Assembly (NCBI RefSeq): GCF_003432485.1
Contig: NZ_QVNQ01000012.1
Coordinates: 1 to 64,000, forward strand
DNA from: Actinomadura spongiicola
Lineage (GTDB): Bacteria; Actinomycetota; Actinomycetes; Streptosporangiales; Streptosporangiaceae
Direction: 5' to 3'
DNA length: 64,000 bases
Position 1 is the stretch's first letter; each line of letters starts with the position of its first letter. Shown one piece after another: positions 50,669 through 59,820 of the stretch. A program made the position numbers and the translations under genes. Below the pieces are notes generated by a model. It saw only the letters and a program-made list of their open reading frames with translations. It did no database searches and was not told the origin of the DNA.

Positions 50669-52759
50669 TTGACCGCCGCGACCGCAGAAGCCACCACCGA
50701 AGACCCGCACGGCTACTCCGCCCGGCACCTGTCGGTGCTGGAGGGCCTGGAGGCCGTGCGCAAGCGACCCGGCATGTACGTCGGGTCGACCGACAGCCGA
50801 GGCCTCGCGCACTGCCTGTGGGAGATCGTCGACAACAGCGTCGACGAGGCCCTGGCGGGCCACTGCACGCACATCAGCGTGACGCTGCGCGCCGACGGGT
50901 CCTTCGAGGTGGCCGACAACGGCCGTGGCATCCCGGTCGACATCGAGCCGAAGACGGGCCTGCCCGGCGTCGAGCTGGTCATGACGCGGTTGCACGCGGG
51001 CGGCAAGTTCGGCGGGGTGTCCTACACGGCGTCCGGTGGCCTGCACGGTGTCGGCGCGTCCGTGGTCAACGCGCTCTCCGCCCGGCTGGACGTGGAGGTC
51101 GACCGCGACGGGCACACCCACGCGATCAGCTTCCGGCGCGGGCTGCCCGGCGAGTTCGCCGACGACGGCCGCCCGAACGCCCGGTTCAAGAAGAGGTCCG
51201 GCCTCCGGCAGATCCGCAAGGTCGCCAGAAAGGTCACCGGCACCCGGACCCGCTTCTGGCCCGACCAGCAGATCTTCCTGAAAGAGGCCACGGTCGACCA
51301 GGCCCTCGTCCTCGACCGGATGCGGCAGACCGCGTTCCTCATCCCGGGCCTCACCATCGACGTCCGCGACGAGCGCGGTGAGGAGACCGTCGACGAGACG
51401 TTCCGGTTCGACGGCGGCATCAGCGAGTACTGCGCCTACCTGACCAAGGACGCCCCCATCATCGACGTGCTGCGGCTCCAGGGGCGCGGCCACTTCACCG
51501 AGACCGTTCCCGTCCTGGACGACCAGGGCCACCTGACGCCCACCGACGTCGAACGCGACCTCGAGGTCGACGTCGCGCTGCGGTGGGGCACCGGCTACGA
51601 CACGGTCACCAAGTCGTTCGTCAACGTGATCGCCACCCCGAAGGGCGGCACCCACGTTCGCGGCTTCGAGCGGGCGGTGCTGAAGGTGCTCAACGAGCAG
51701 CTCCGCGCCACCAAGCTGCTGAAGAACGGCGACGAGGACGTCGTCAAGGAGGACGTCCTGGAAGGCCTCACCGCGGTGGTGACGGTCCGGTTGCCCGAAC
51801 CGCAGTTCGAGGGCCAGACCAAGGAGATCCTCGGCACCTCCGCCGCCACCCGCATCGTCTCCCAGGTCGTCCTGCGGGAGCTGCGCGCGGTCTTCGAGAA
51901 CCCGTCGCGCGGGCGGAAGCAGCCGCTGCGGGCCGTCCTGGAAAAGGTCGCCGGGGCCGCCAAGACCCGCATCGCCGCCCGCACTCAGCGCGACAACCAG
52001 CGCCGCAAGAACGCGCTGGAGAACTCGGCGCTGCCCGCCAAGCTCGTCGACTGCCGCGCCACCGACGACCGCAGCGAGTTGTTCATCGTCGAGGGCGACT
52101 CGGCGCTCGGCACCGCCAAGCTCGCCCGCGACTCCGAGTTCCAGGCGCTGCTGCCGATCCGCGGCAAGATCCTCAATGTGCAGAAGGCGTCCGTCGCCGA
52201 CATGCTGAAGAACGCCGAATGCGCCGCGATCATCCAGGTCATCGGCGCCGGCTCGGGCCGCACCTTCGACATCAACGCCTCCCGCTACGGCCGGATCATC
52301 CTGATGGCGGACGCGGACGTCGACGGCTCCCACATCCGCACCCTGCTGCTCACCCTGCTGTACCGGTACATGCGGCCGATGCTGGAGGAGGGACGCGTCT
52401 ACACCGCCGTCCCGCCGCTGCACCGCATCGAGCTGGTCAAGCCGAAGAAGGGGCAGGACAAGTACGTCTACTGCTACAGCGACGGCGAGTTGACCCGGAA
52501 GCTGGTGGAGTTCGAGCGCAAGGGCCAGCGGTGGAAGGAGCCCGTCCAGCGCTACAAGGGCCTCGGTGAGATGGACGCCGACCAGCTCGCGGAGACCACC
52601 ATGGACCCGCGGTACCGCATGCTGCGCCGGATCCGCGTCGAGGACGCCGACGAGGCGACCAAGATCTTCGAGTTGCTGATGGGCAGCGACGTGGCCCCAC
52701 GGCGCGCGTTCATCACCGCGGGCGCCTCGGAACTCGACGCCGAACGCATCGACGTCTGA
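50669..52759 (+). CDS. parE: DNA topoisomerase IV subunit B (GyrB-like type IIA ATPase subunit)
   Basis: A 696-residue GHKL ATPase plus TOPRIM subunit. Motifs: GLEAVRKRPGMYVGS, WEIVDNSVDEALAG (ATP site), ADNGRGIPVD, GGLHGVGASVVNALS, and in TOPRIM ELFIVEGDSALG and ADADVDGSHIRTLLL; the C-terminus has RYKGLGEMDADQL. With ParC it decatenates chromosomes. The call as ParE rather than GyrB rests on its location beside the sigma factor and opposite parC, away from dnaA/recF. TTG 50669 is chosen: AGGAG is nine bases upstream and the residues before it look non-coding. Confidence 0.92.
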   Translation: MTAATAEATTEDPHGYSARHLSVLEGLEAVRKRPGMYVGSTDSRGLAHCLWEIVDNSVDEALAGHCTHISVTLRADGSFEVADNGRGIPVDIEPKTGLPGVELVMTRLHAGGKFGGVSYTASGGLHGVGASVVNALSARLDVEVDRDGHTHAISFRRGLPGEFADDGRPNARFKKRSGLRQIRKVARKVTGTRTRFWPDQQIFLKEATVDQALVLDRMRQTAFLIPGLTIDVRDERGEETVDETFRFDGGISEYCAYLTKDAPIIDVLRLQGRGHFTETVPVLDDQGHLTPTDVERDLEVDVALRWGTGYDTVTKSFVNVIATPKGGTHVRGFERAVLKVLNEQLRATKLLKNGDEDVVKEDVLEGLTAVVTVRLPEPQFEGQTKEILGTSAATRIVSQVVLRELRAVFENPSRGRKQPLRAVLEKVAGAAKTRIAARTQRDNQRRKNALENSALPAKLVDCRATDDRSELFIVEGDSALGTAKLARDSEFQALLPIRGKILNVQKASVADMLKNAECAAIIQVIGAGSGRTFDINASRYGRIILMADADVDGSHIRTLLLTLLYRYMRPMLEEGRVYTAVPPLHRIELVKPKKGQDKYVYCYSDGELTRKLVEFERKGQRWKEPVQRYKGLGEMDADQLAETTMDPRYRMLRRIRVEDADEATKIFELLMGSDVAPRRAFITAGASELDAERIDV

Positions 52760-52882
52760 CCGGCGGCTCGCCACCTCACCCGCCCGCGCGGTCCCGTTCT
52801 CCGTGGTCAGGGGTTGATCGTCGATCATCGGGCGGCAAGAGCTCGGTCAACTCCCGCGCGACGCCGCCCGGCTGCCCCGAGC

Positions 52883-53290
52883 ATGGGGACCGTGCTCAGA
52901 ACCCGCATGATCGCGCACTACCTGCGCCCGTACGCGCAATGGCGGATCAACCGTCCGGACCCGTGTGACGACGGCCGCAACGCCCGCGCCGCGATCGGTC
53001 TCATCGACGCGGCGACCTACGTGACGCAACTGGAGGACGGCGAACCCGTCATCGTCCGCCTGGCCCTCGCCGGTTGCTTCGACCGGGGCCATTTCGATCC
53101 GGGGCCCGAAGGCGAGAGACTCGTCCGCTTCTGGCACTACGACAGCGTCGACGGCGGCCCGCCGGATCTCCTTGAGGCCTTGGCGGCGTCCGCCGAACAC
53201 GGGACGCGTCACGGCCCGCGCGAGGCGCGTCAGGGACACGACCTGGCGACGTTGCCGCGTCCACGCCAGGGCGAAGTCACTCCGGCGTAA
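52883..53290 (+). CDS. Conserved hypothetical protein
   Basis: A 135-residue soluble protein of unknown function. The part RMIAHYLRPYAQWRINRPDP and DAATYVTQLEDGEPVIVRLALAGCF looks structured, followed by LVRFWHYDSVDGGPPDLLEA and a basic tail. ATG 52883 is the first start in the conserved-looking part; earlier residues are arginine-rich. It follows parE on the same strand after 123 bp. Confidence 0.55.
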   Translation: MGTVLRTRMIAHYLRPYAQWRINRPDPCDDGRNARAAIGLIDAATYVTQLEDGEPVIVRLALAGCFDRGHFDPGPEGERLVRFWHYDSVDGGPPDLLEALAASAEHGTRHGPREARQGHDLATLPRPRQGEVTPA

Positions 53291-53333
53291 TTCGTCCGGT
53301 GTGGTTCAGGCCTTGTGATTACACGCGCTGAAA

Positions 53334-53900
53334 TTACGCCGGGTCGTCTTCGGGCTTCCACTTGATTCCGCAGCCGATGCTCGGCGTGTGCGGCTCCGGG
53401 ACGTCCCGGCCCGCGAGCACCAGGTCGAGCGCGGCCCTGAGCGACGCCCCGTCCGACGCCACGTCGTTCCTGGGCCGCGCACCGTCGAACTGGCCCCGGT
53501 ACGCGAGCCGACGCTCACCGTCGTAGAGGAAGAAGTCCGGGGTGCAGGCGGCCCTGAACGCCCGGGCGGTCTCCTGCGACTCGTCCACCAGGTAGGGGAA
53601 CGTGAACCCGGCCCGTTCGGTCTGCTCACGCAGACGCTCCGCGCCGTCGTCCGGGTAGTTCGTCACGTCGTTGCTGCACACGGCGACGGTGGCGAGGCCC
53701 TTGCCCGCGTACTCGGCCGTGACGGCGCCGATCTCGTCCTCGATGCGGCGGACGTACGGGCAGTGGTTGGACAGGAACATGACCAGCAGCGCGGACGCGT
53801 CCGGGAAGTCGTCGTGCGACACCGTCCGGCCGTCGATGGACGGCAACGTGAACGCGGGAACCGTGGACCCAAGCGGAACCATGAAGGATTCGATCGCCAT
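53334..53900 (-). CDS. Thioredoxin-like (AhpC/TSA-type redoxin) protein
   Basis: A 188-residue redoxin-fold protein, likely a thiol peroxidase or resA-like factor. VPAFTLPSIDGRTVSHDDFP begins the fold and VMFLSNHCPYVRRIEDEIGA holds the single peroxidatic-type cysteine; no second CxxC cysteine is present at that position. No signal peptide, so probably cytoplasmic. ATG 53900 or 53909 is the start; neither has a good ribosome site. The frame stays open to 54134 through a decayed copy of the parC 3' end, which is not part of this gene. Confidence 0.82.
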   Translation of the reverse strand: MAIESFMVPLGSTVPAFTLPSIDGRTVSHDDFPDASALLVMFLSNHCPYVRRIEDEIGAVTAEYAGKGLATVAVCSNDVTNYPDDGAERLREQTERAGFTFPYLVDESQETARAFRAACTPDFFLYDGERRLAYRGQFDGARPRNDVASDGASLRAALDLVLAGRDVPEPHTPSIGCGIKWKPEDDPA

Positions 53901-54028
53901 GCGCGCCATTGTCGCGCACGCCGACGCGGTCAGGGGAGCAGCGAAGGCCCGGACGGCCGACGAGTCCCGCGTGCCGTCGCGCCGGTGCGGAAACCGCGCG
54001 GGTACGCGCCCGTGATCCATCCGGGACC

Positions 54029-54111
54029 CTCCGCGGTCAGCTCTCGTCCTCCTCCGGAGGCAGCGGCGCCAGGGGCCGCTGGCCGACGTCAGCGGGCTGT
54101 CGCGCCGCTCG
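54029..54111 (-). pseudogene. Decayed duplicate of the parC 3' end
   Basis: This stretch is a diverged direct copy of 54206-54289, the end of parC: the first 26 bases are identical, then by hand alignment there are 12 mismatches and a one-base gap. The copy reads RRDSPLTSASGP where parC has [13 protein letters not shown], then shifts frame at the gap. It lies 177 bp beyond the real stop, between parC and the redoxin gene. Confidence 0.75.
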
Positions 54112-54213
54112 TCCGGCCCGGCCCCGCGTTTCATCCCCCGATGCGGCGGTCCGGTGTCGGCTGCTGGGCGCTACGCCTGGTGGTCGGGCAGGCCGCGTTG
54201 GGGCTCTCCGCGG

Positions 54214-56697
54214 TCAGCTCTCGTCCTCCTCTGGGGGTGGTGGCCCCAGGGGGCCGCTGATCGACGTCAGGGGGGTGTCGAGTCGCTCGCCTGAGCCGTC
54301 GCGGCGGCCCATCGTCACGTTCAGTGTCGCCGGGCGGCCGCCCGCGGCGGCGGCTCGTAGCGGTGTCGGTGCCGCCCAGGCCTGGAGCAGGACGTCCTCG
54401 CCCTTGAGGAACCGGTGCGCGCGGACCCCGCCGGTGGCGCGGCCCTTGGACGGGAAGTCGGCGAAGTCGGCGAGTTTGATCGCGCCGGTCTGGGTGCCGG
54501 GCAGCGCCGACGACGACCCGGAGACCGTGATGACCCGTGCCTCACGGGTCGGGTCGATGGCGCCGAACCACAGGACGCGGGCGCCCGCGCCGAGTTTGAT
54601 GCCCGCCATGCCGCCCGCGGCGCGGCCCTGCGGCCGGACGAGCGAGGCGGCGAAGTGCAGGAGTTGCGCGTCGGTGGTGATGAACACGAGGTGCTGATCC
54701 TCGGCGAGCAGTTGGACGGCGCCGACGACGCGGTCACCGTCCTTCAACGAGATGACCTCGAACTCGTCACGGTTGGCGGGGAAGTCGGGGACGACCCGTT
54801 TGACCACGCCCTGGGCGGTGCCGAGGGCGAGGCCGCCTCCCACCTCGGACACGGCCGCCAGACCCACGACCGTCTCGTCGGGCTCCAGGTCGAGGTATTC
54901 GGTGATCGGTGCCCCGCCCGCCAGGGACGGTGGTGACGCCGACGGTGGTAGCCCAGGTAGGTCGAGGACGTCGATGCGGACCATCCGGCCCAGCGACGTC
55001 ACCGCGCCGACCTGCCCCCGGACCGTGGTGGGCACGACGGACGTCAGCACGTCGTGCGCGGCGCGGGGGCCGCTGTCGGGCAGCGGACCGGCGTCCTGGG
55101 TGCGGGCCAGCAGACCGGTGGACGACAGCAGCACCGTGCACGGGTCGTCGGCCACCTCCAGCGGCACGGCCGCCGCTGCGGTGTGGCCCGAGGACTCCAG
55201 CAGGATCGTCCGGCGGGGCGTCGCGAACTCCTTCGCGACCTCGCCGAGCTCCCGGGAGACGACACCGCGGAGCTTGCGCTCCGACTCCAGGATCGCGGTC
55301 AGCTTGGCGATCTCCTTGGCGAGCTGCTCCTTCTCCTTCTCCAGTTCGAGCCGGTCGTACCGGGTGAGGCGGCGCAGCGGGGTGTCCAGGATGTACTGCG
55401 CCTGGATGTCGGAGAGCTCGAAGATCTGCATCAGCCGTTGCTTGGCCTGCGCGGCGTCGTCGCTCTGCCGGATGACCTGGATGACCTCGTCGATGTTGAG
55501 GAGCGCCACCAGCAGGCCCTCCACGAGGTGCAGGCGGTCCTCGCGCTTGGTGCGGCGGTACAGCGACCGGCGCCGGACGACCTCGATGCGATGGTCGATG
55601 TAGACCTGCAGCATGTCGCGCAGGCCTAGGGTGCGGGGCTGGCCGTCGACGAGCGCGACGTTGTTGATGCCGAACGTCTCCTCCATCGGCGTCAGCCGGT
55701 AGAGGTCCTGCAGGACGGCCTCCGGGTTGAACCCGTTCTTGATCTCGATGACCAGGCGGAGGCCGACGTTCCGGTCGGTGAGGTCCTTCAGGTCGGCGAT
55801 GCCCTGGAGCTTCTTCGCGTTGACCAGTTCCTTGATCTTGGCCTTGACGCGTTCCGGGCCGACGGCGTAGGGGAGTTCGCTGACGACGATGCCCTTGCGG
55901 CGGGGCGTGACGTTCTCGATGGACGTGGTGGCGCGGGTGCGGAACGTCCCCCGCCCGCGCTCGTAGGCGTCGCGGATCCCGTCCAGGCCGACGATCTTGC
56001 CTCCGGTGGGCAGGTCGGGTCCGGGGACGTGGCGCATCAGCTCGTCCAGCGTGGCGTCCGGGTGGTCGATCAGGTGCCGGGCCGCGGCGATGACCTCGCC
56101 GAGGTTGTGCGGCGCCATGTTCGTGGCCATGCCGACCGCGATGCCGGACGCCCCGTTGACGAGCAGGTTCGGGAACGCGGCCGGCAGGACCTCCGGCTCG
56201 GTCTCCTGCCCGTCGTAGTTCGGGCGGAAGTCGACCGTGTCCTCGTCGATGGAGGCGACCATGAGCATCGCCTCGCGCGACAGGCGGGCCTCGGTGTACC
56301 GCATGGCGGCGGGCAGGTCGTCGCCGCCCAGCGACCCGAAGTTGCCGTGCCCGTCCACCAGCGGCATCCGCATCGCCCAGGACTGCGCCATCCGCACCAT
56401 CGCGTCGTAGATGGCGCTGTCGCCGTGCGGGTGCAGCTTGCCCATGACCTCGCCGACGACGCGGGCGCACTTGACGTGCCCGCGGTCGGGGCGCAGCCCC
56501 ATCTCGTTCATCGAGTACAGGATCCGGCGCTGCACGGGCTTCAACCCGTCGCGCACGTCGGGAAGCGCCCGCTGGTAGATCACCGACAGGGCGTACTCGA
56601 GGTAGCTGCCGCGCATCTCGTCGGAGACGTCGACGTCGACGATGTTCTCCTCGAAGTCCGGCGGTGGGGGAGGTGCCTGGGATCCGCGTCGTGCCAT
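54214..56697 (-). CDS. parC: DNA topoisomerase IV subunit A (GyrA-like)
   Basis: An 827-residue type IIA topoisomerase breakage-rejoining subunit; partner of ParE. The catalytic tyrosine is Tyr134 in [11 protein letters not shown]. The quinolone pocket reads [10 protein letters not shown] with Ser94 and Asp98, the sensitive-type residues. The C-terminal beta-pinwheel is present but the GyrA-box QRRGGKG is absent, which favours ParC. ATG 56697 is chosen: it begins [21 protein letters not shown], and upstream residues look non-coding. It converges with parE across two small genes. The last codons are duplicated downstream. Confidence 0.93.
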   Translation of the reverse strand: MARRGSQAPPPPPDFEENIVDVDVSDEMRGSYLEYALSVIYQRALPDVRDGLKPVQRRILYSMNEMGLRPDRGHVKCARVVGEVMGKLHPHGDSAIYDAMVRMAQSWAMRMPLVDGHGNFGSLGGDDLPAAMRYTEARLSREAMLMVASIDEDTVDFRPNYDGQETEPEVLPAAFPNLLVNGASGIAVGMATNMAPHNLGEVIAAARHLIDHPDATLDELMRHVPGPDLPTGGKIVGLDGIRDAYERGRGTFRTRATTSIENVTPRRKGIVVSELPYAVGPERVKAKIKELVNAKKLQGIADLKDLTDRNVGLRLVIEIKNGFNPEAVLQDLYRLTPMEETFGINNVALVDGQPRTLGLRDMLQVYIDHRIEVVRRRSLYRRTKREDRLHLVEGLLVALLNIDEVIQVIRQSDDAAQAKQRLMQIFELSDIQAQYILDTPLRRLTRYDRLELEKEKEQLAKEIAKLTAILESERKLRGVVSRELGEVAKEFATPRRTILLESSGHTAAAAVPLEVADDPCTVLLSSTGLLARTQDAGPLPDSGPRAAHDVLTSVVPTTVRGQVGAVTSLGRMVRIDVLDLPGLPPSASPPSLAGGAPITEYLDLEPDETVVGLAAVSEVGGGLALGTAQGVVKRVVPDFPANRDEFEVISLKDGDRVVGAVQLLAEDQHLVFITTDAQLLHFAASLVRPQGRAAGGMAGIKLGAGARVLWFGAIDPTREARVITVSGSSSALPGTQTGAIKLADFADFPSKGRATGGVRAHRFLKGEDVLLQAWAAPTPLRAAAAGGRPATLNVTMGRRDGSGERLDTPLTSISGPLGPPPPEEDES

Positions 56698-56864
56698 GCC
56701 CCACATTGTGGCCGGTCCCGGGGACATCTTTCGCCAGCCCCACCGGGTGCGGCGGCCGGTTCACCGAAATCGGTTCCGTTCCGTCACCTCCGCGCCCCTG
56801 GCGGATCGAGGCCGGACCGTTCCGGTCGCCGCAGGTGGACGTCTCGTCGGACGCGCCGCCGCCC

Positions 56865-57554
56865 CTAACGGCGGGCCATGACGAGGCTTCCCCGCTTGGT
56901 CACGGGAAGGGGGGTGCGGAGGCGGCGGGCGGCCGCCGCGGCCTCCGGGCGGGGGACGCGGCGGGCGACCAGGTAGTCGCGGATGGCGTCGTGGTCGGGC
57001 AGCGTGATCAGCGGTGCGTCCCAGCGTTCCACCTCGACCTCGTCGAACACCTCGCAGACCCGGTCGGCGGCCTCCTCGGCGTCGAACGTGGTCGGCCGGG
57101 GCCGCCAGACGGGCGCCAGTTCGGGGCTGTCGTTCCGGCAGATCGCGGTGGCGAGCAGGACGCCGCCGGGGGCGAGGACACGGCGTGCCTCGCGGAGGGC
57201 GAGGCGCGGATCGTCCAGGTGGTAGAGCATGTTCACGGCGACGGCGGCGTCGAACGTTCCGTCCCGGAAGGGGAGCCGAGCCGCGTCCGCCCGCACGCGC
57301 GGACCCGGATGGGCCCGCAGCAGGGCCGCGGACGCGTCCAGCCCGACGAGCCGGAACGGCGGCGGGTCGGGGAGCGCGTCGCGGAGGGCGCCCTCCCCGC
57401 AGCCGATGTCCAGAACACGGGACGGCTTTTCGTGGAGCAGCTTCGCGGCGATGTGGTCGTGCAGGCTCCGCGCCCCGATCAGGTACTTCCTGGTGACCCT
57501 CGCGGCGAGGCGGAAGCGCTCGGAATCGGAGTCGTGGTCGGGTGTGCGCGCCAT
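56865..57554 (-). CDS. Class I SAM-dependent methyltransferase
   Basis: A 229-residue Methyltransf_11-type enzyme: SAM motif I VLDIGCGEGALRDAL near residues 47-61, motif II LVGLDASAALLRAHPG, and DAAVAVNMLYHLDDPR. The substrate cannot be told. ATG 57554 is used. Upstream lies the SDR gene on the same strand, 39 bp away, so cotranscription under the TetR operator is possible. Confidence 0.83.
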   Translation of the reverse strand: MARTPDHDSDSERFRLAARVTRKYLIGARSLHDHIAAKLLHEKPSRVLDIGCGEGALRDALPDPPPFRLVGLDASAALLRAHPGPRVRADAARLPFRDGTFDAAVAVNMLYHLDDPRLALREARRVLAPGGVLLATAICRNDSPELAPVWRPRPTTFDAEEAADRVCEVFDEVEVERWDAPLITLPDHDAIRDYLVARRVPRPEAAAAARRLRTPLPVTKRGSLVMARR

Positions 57555-57593
57555 GGACTGAGTCTGCCCCGTGGGCCGCCCCGAAAAGCGTCG

Positions 57594-58343
57594 TCAGGCG
57601 GTCGCGCCGCCGTCGACGACCAGGTCGTGCCCGACCACGTGGCTCGACGCGTCCGACGCCAGCCACAGCACCGCCTCGGCGACCTCGGACGTGTCCGCCA
57701 CCCGCCCGGACGGCGCGGCGACGCGCATCCGCTCCGCGCGTTCGTCCCGGGTCTCGCCGGGCAGCAGCGACATCGGCGTGTCGCTGGCGCCGGGGCTCAC
57801 GGCGTTGATCCGGACGCCGTCGGCGACGTGGTCGAGGGCGGCGGCGCGGGTGAGGGCGCTGACCGCCGCCTTGGACGCCGCGTACGCTGCCAGGCCGGGG
57901 CGGCGGCCGTGCGCGCCGATGTTGGACGAGACGTTCACGATCGCTCCGCCGCCGTGCCGCCGCATGTACGCGACCTCGTGTTTCATCGACAGGAACACGC
58001 CGGTCACGTTGACCGCGAGGACCTCGTCCCAGGCGGCCTCGTCGACGTCGGCCAGGGGGCCGGTCGCGCCGAGGATCCCGGCGTTGTTGACCGCCGCGTG
58101 CAGCCCTCCGTGCCGGGCGGTCACGGTTTCGACCATGCGGGCGACGGCGGACGTGTCGGTCACGTCGGCGACGACGTGGTCGGCGTGGTCCGAGCCGACC
58201 TCCTTGACGGCGTCGGCGAGCGCCGTCGCGTCGCGTCCGGCGAGGACGACGGTGGCGCCCGCGCGGGCGAAGGTGTGCGCGAGGGCGCGGCCGATGCCGC
58301 CCGCGCCGCCGGTGATGAGGACGGTTCTGCCGTCGAACGACAT
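57594..58343 (-). CDS. SDR-family NAD(P)-dependent oxidoreductase
   Basis: A 249-residue short-chain dehydrogenase: coenzyme motif TGGAGGIG (about 10-17), NNAGILG, and catalytic Ser with YAASKAA (Tyr and Lys), then NAVSPGASDTPM. The substrate is unknown. ATG 58343 has GGAGG upstream. A motif shared with the TetR gene promoter lies at 58366-58379, so it is probably repressed by that TetR protein and induced by its ligand. Confidence 0.9.
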   Translation of the reverse strand: MSFDGRTVLITGGAGGIGRALAHTFARAGATVVLAGRDATALADAVKEVGSDHADHVVADVTDTSAVARMVETVTARHGGLHAAVNNAGILGATGPLADVDEAAWDEVLAVNVTGVFLSMKHEVAYMRRHGGGAIVNVSSNIGAHGRRPGLAAYAASKAAVSALTRAAALDHVADGVRINAVSPGASDTPMSLLPGETRDERAERMRVAAPSGRVADTSEVAEAVLWLASDASSHVVGHDLVVDGGATA

Positions 58344-58365
58344 GGCTGTCTCCTCCAGAGATACT

Positions 58366-58379
58366 AGATCGATCGTTCT
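58366..58379. promoter_or_regulatory. TetR operator before the SDR gene
   Basis: Read on the minus strand, AGAACGATCGATCT, centred on CGATCG, 23 bp before the SDR start. It matches the site before the TetR gene at 12 of 14 positions. Confidence 0.7.
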
Positions 58380-58422
58380 TGAATCGGATTGGAAAGGGTC
58401 CGTGTGGCGGGGCGGTGGGAGG

Positions 58423-59004
58423 TCAGTCGAAGAGGGCCAGAGCCTCGCGGGTCGCGTCGCGGAGGCGGTCGTCGTCGCCCGGCGCGCGGCCCAGCACGCG
58501 AAGGCCCTGGAAGAAGACGACCAGGAAACGGGCCAGCGAGCGGGGGTCTCGATCCCCGGGCAGTTCACCCTGCGCGCGGGCGCGAGTTAGCGCGGAGGTG
58601 AGGGACGCCTCCAGGAAGGTCCAGCTCGCCTCCACCAGCCGCGCGGCCTCGGGGTCACGTGCGGCGAGCTCCACCGCCGTGTTCACGACGAAGCAGCCGT
58701 TCCGCGGACGGCCCCGGAACGACTGCTCGGCATAGTCTTCGATCAGCCGTCTGACCTGCGGCAGGACGGGCCCCGGCCGGGACAGCGCCTCCGCGATCGC
58801 CGGGTCGGTGGTCCGGAGGTAGCGTTCGAGCGCCTTCAGGTACAGCTCGTGCTTGCCGCCGAACGTCGCGTAGATGCTCGCGCGGGCGACGCCCAGGCAC
58901 GCCACGAGGTCGGCCATGGAGGTCGCCTCGTATCCACGCTCCCAGAACAGCTCCAGCGCGCGTCGCAGCGCCTCGTCCGGGTCGAACTCCTTCGCCCTGG
59001 CCAT
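58423..59004 (-). CDS. TetR-family transcriptional regulator
   Basis: A 193-residue TetR repressor: N-terminal helix-turn-helix (ALELFWERGYEATSMADLVA, GVARASIYATFGGKHELYLK) and a C-terminal ligand domain of the TetR_C type. It probably represses its own promoter (site at 59026) and the downstream SDR gene (site at 58366); both genes are on the same strand, 79 bp apart. The inducing ligand is unknown. ATG 59004 is followed by MARAKEFDPDEALRRAL, a common TetR start. Confidence 0.92.
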   Translation of the reverse strand: MARAKEFDPDEALRRALELFWERGYEATSMADLVACLGVARASIYATFGGKHELYLKALERYLRTTDPAIAEALSRPGPVLPQVRRLIEDYAEQSFRGRPRNGCFVVNTAVELAARDPEAARLVEASWTFLEASLTSALTRARAQGELPGDRDPRSLARFLVVFFQGLRVLGRAPGDDDRLRDATREALALFD

Positions 59005-59025
59005 GGCGGGAGCGTAGAGCTATCG

Positions 59026-59039
59026 AGAACGATCGGTCA
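59026..59039. promoter_or_regulatory. TetR operator before the TetR gene
   Basis: AGAACGATCGGTCA on the plus strand, 22 bp upstream of the TetR start and overlapping the end of the upstream gene. It matches the SDR-gene site at 12 of 14 positions. Confidence 0.7.
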
Positions 59040-59621
59040 AATATCGGCGCTGAGGACGGGCCGCGGCAGCCGGGTGCCGAGGTCGAGGACGTCCAGGACC
59101 GCCCCGTCCGGGGCGAGGGCCTCGACGACCGGGCCGCGGCGCGCACCCCACACCACGACGGCGTGCCCGTGCGCGGGGACGTCCAGCAGCCGCTGGCCGA
59201 TCCTGATCCGCGCGACCTCGGCCGCCGCGTGCAGGCGCGCCTGGTTCACCCATTTCGCGCCCCAGGGCAGGAGCCGGTTGGCGTTGCGGACCGTCCGGCC
59301 CGACCCGTACTTCAGCAGGTGACGTCCCATCTCCCCGGACGAGCGGCGCGTCAGGGGCTCGGCGGGCGCCGAACCACCGCCGCCGCCGAGTTCCCGCCAC
59401 TCGCCGTCACGGCGGTGGAACGTCCAGCCCTCGATGAAGTCGGCGCCCACGGACGACCCGTCCCCCGACCGGTAGAGGAACGTGACGACGGCGACGTCGC
59501 CGTCGATGTCGAGCCCCAGCGGGAGAAAGCCCCGTCCTTCGTCGAAGGTGGCGGGGGCCGGGGTGGGCAGGCCGTCCCTGAGGAGTCGCAAGCACTCCTC
59601 GAGCACCTCGTCGTCGTTCAT
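59037..59621 (-). CDS. Conserved hypothetical protein
   Basis: A 194-residue protein of unknown function; FLPLGLDIDGDVAVVTFLYR, GADFIEGWTFHRRDGEWREL and DVPAHGHAVVVWGARRGPVV look structured and soluble, with a Gly-rich loop between. No signal peptide. ATG 59621 has AGAGGT upstream; the frame is open to 59759 but crosses a terminator-like hairpin. It lies just before the TetR operator and gene. Confidence 0.62.
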   Translation of the reverse strand: MNDDEVLEECLRLLRDGLPTPAPATFDEGRGFLPLGLDIDGDVAVVTFLYRSGDGSSVGADFIEGWTFHRRDGEWRELGGGGGSAPAEPLTRRSSGEMGRHLLKYGSGRTVRNANRLLPWGAKWVNQARLHAAAEVARIRIGQRLLDVPAHGHAVVVWGARRGPVVEALAPDGAVLDVLDLGTRLPRPVLSADI

Positions 59622-59722
59622 GGTGGGGACCTCTGGATCGTACGGGTGGGACGGTTCGAGCATGACCGTGCCGGCGGGGCGGTGCGGGCAGGATTGCGAA
59701 CACAAGATGTGGGCAGAACAAC

Positions 59723-59746
59723 GGGGCCTTCCCGCGAGAAGGCCCC
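59723..59746 (-). terminator. Hairpin upstream of the 59.0 kb gene
   Basis: GGGGCCTTC, loop CCGCGA, GAAGGCCCC; on the minus strand it is followed by GTTGTTCTG. It could end a short minus-strand transcript that includes the small frame at 59761-59820. Confidence 0.6.
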
Positions 59747-59760
59747 ACGTCGGACTCACT

Positions 59761-59820
59761 CTAGACGTCCGGCTCGCCTGGTTTCACCCATCTGGCACAC
59801 TCCCGTCGGCGCTTCGCCAT
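59761..59820 (-). CDS. Possible 19-residue small ORF
   Basis: ATG at 59820 opens MAKRRRECARWVKPGEPDV, ending TAG at 59761, just before the minus-strand terminator hairpin. A GGAAGTGAG-like ribosome site lies upstream. Codon bias is only weakly coding. It might be a real small protein or part of a small RNA; the sequence alone cannot decide. Confidence 0.3.
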   Translation of the reverse strand: MAKRRRECARWVKPGEPDV

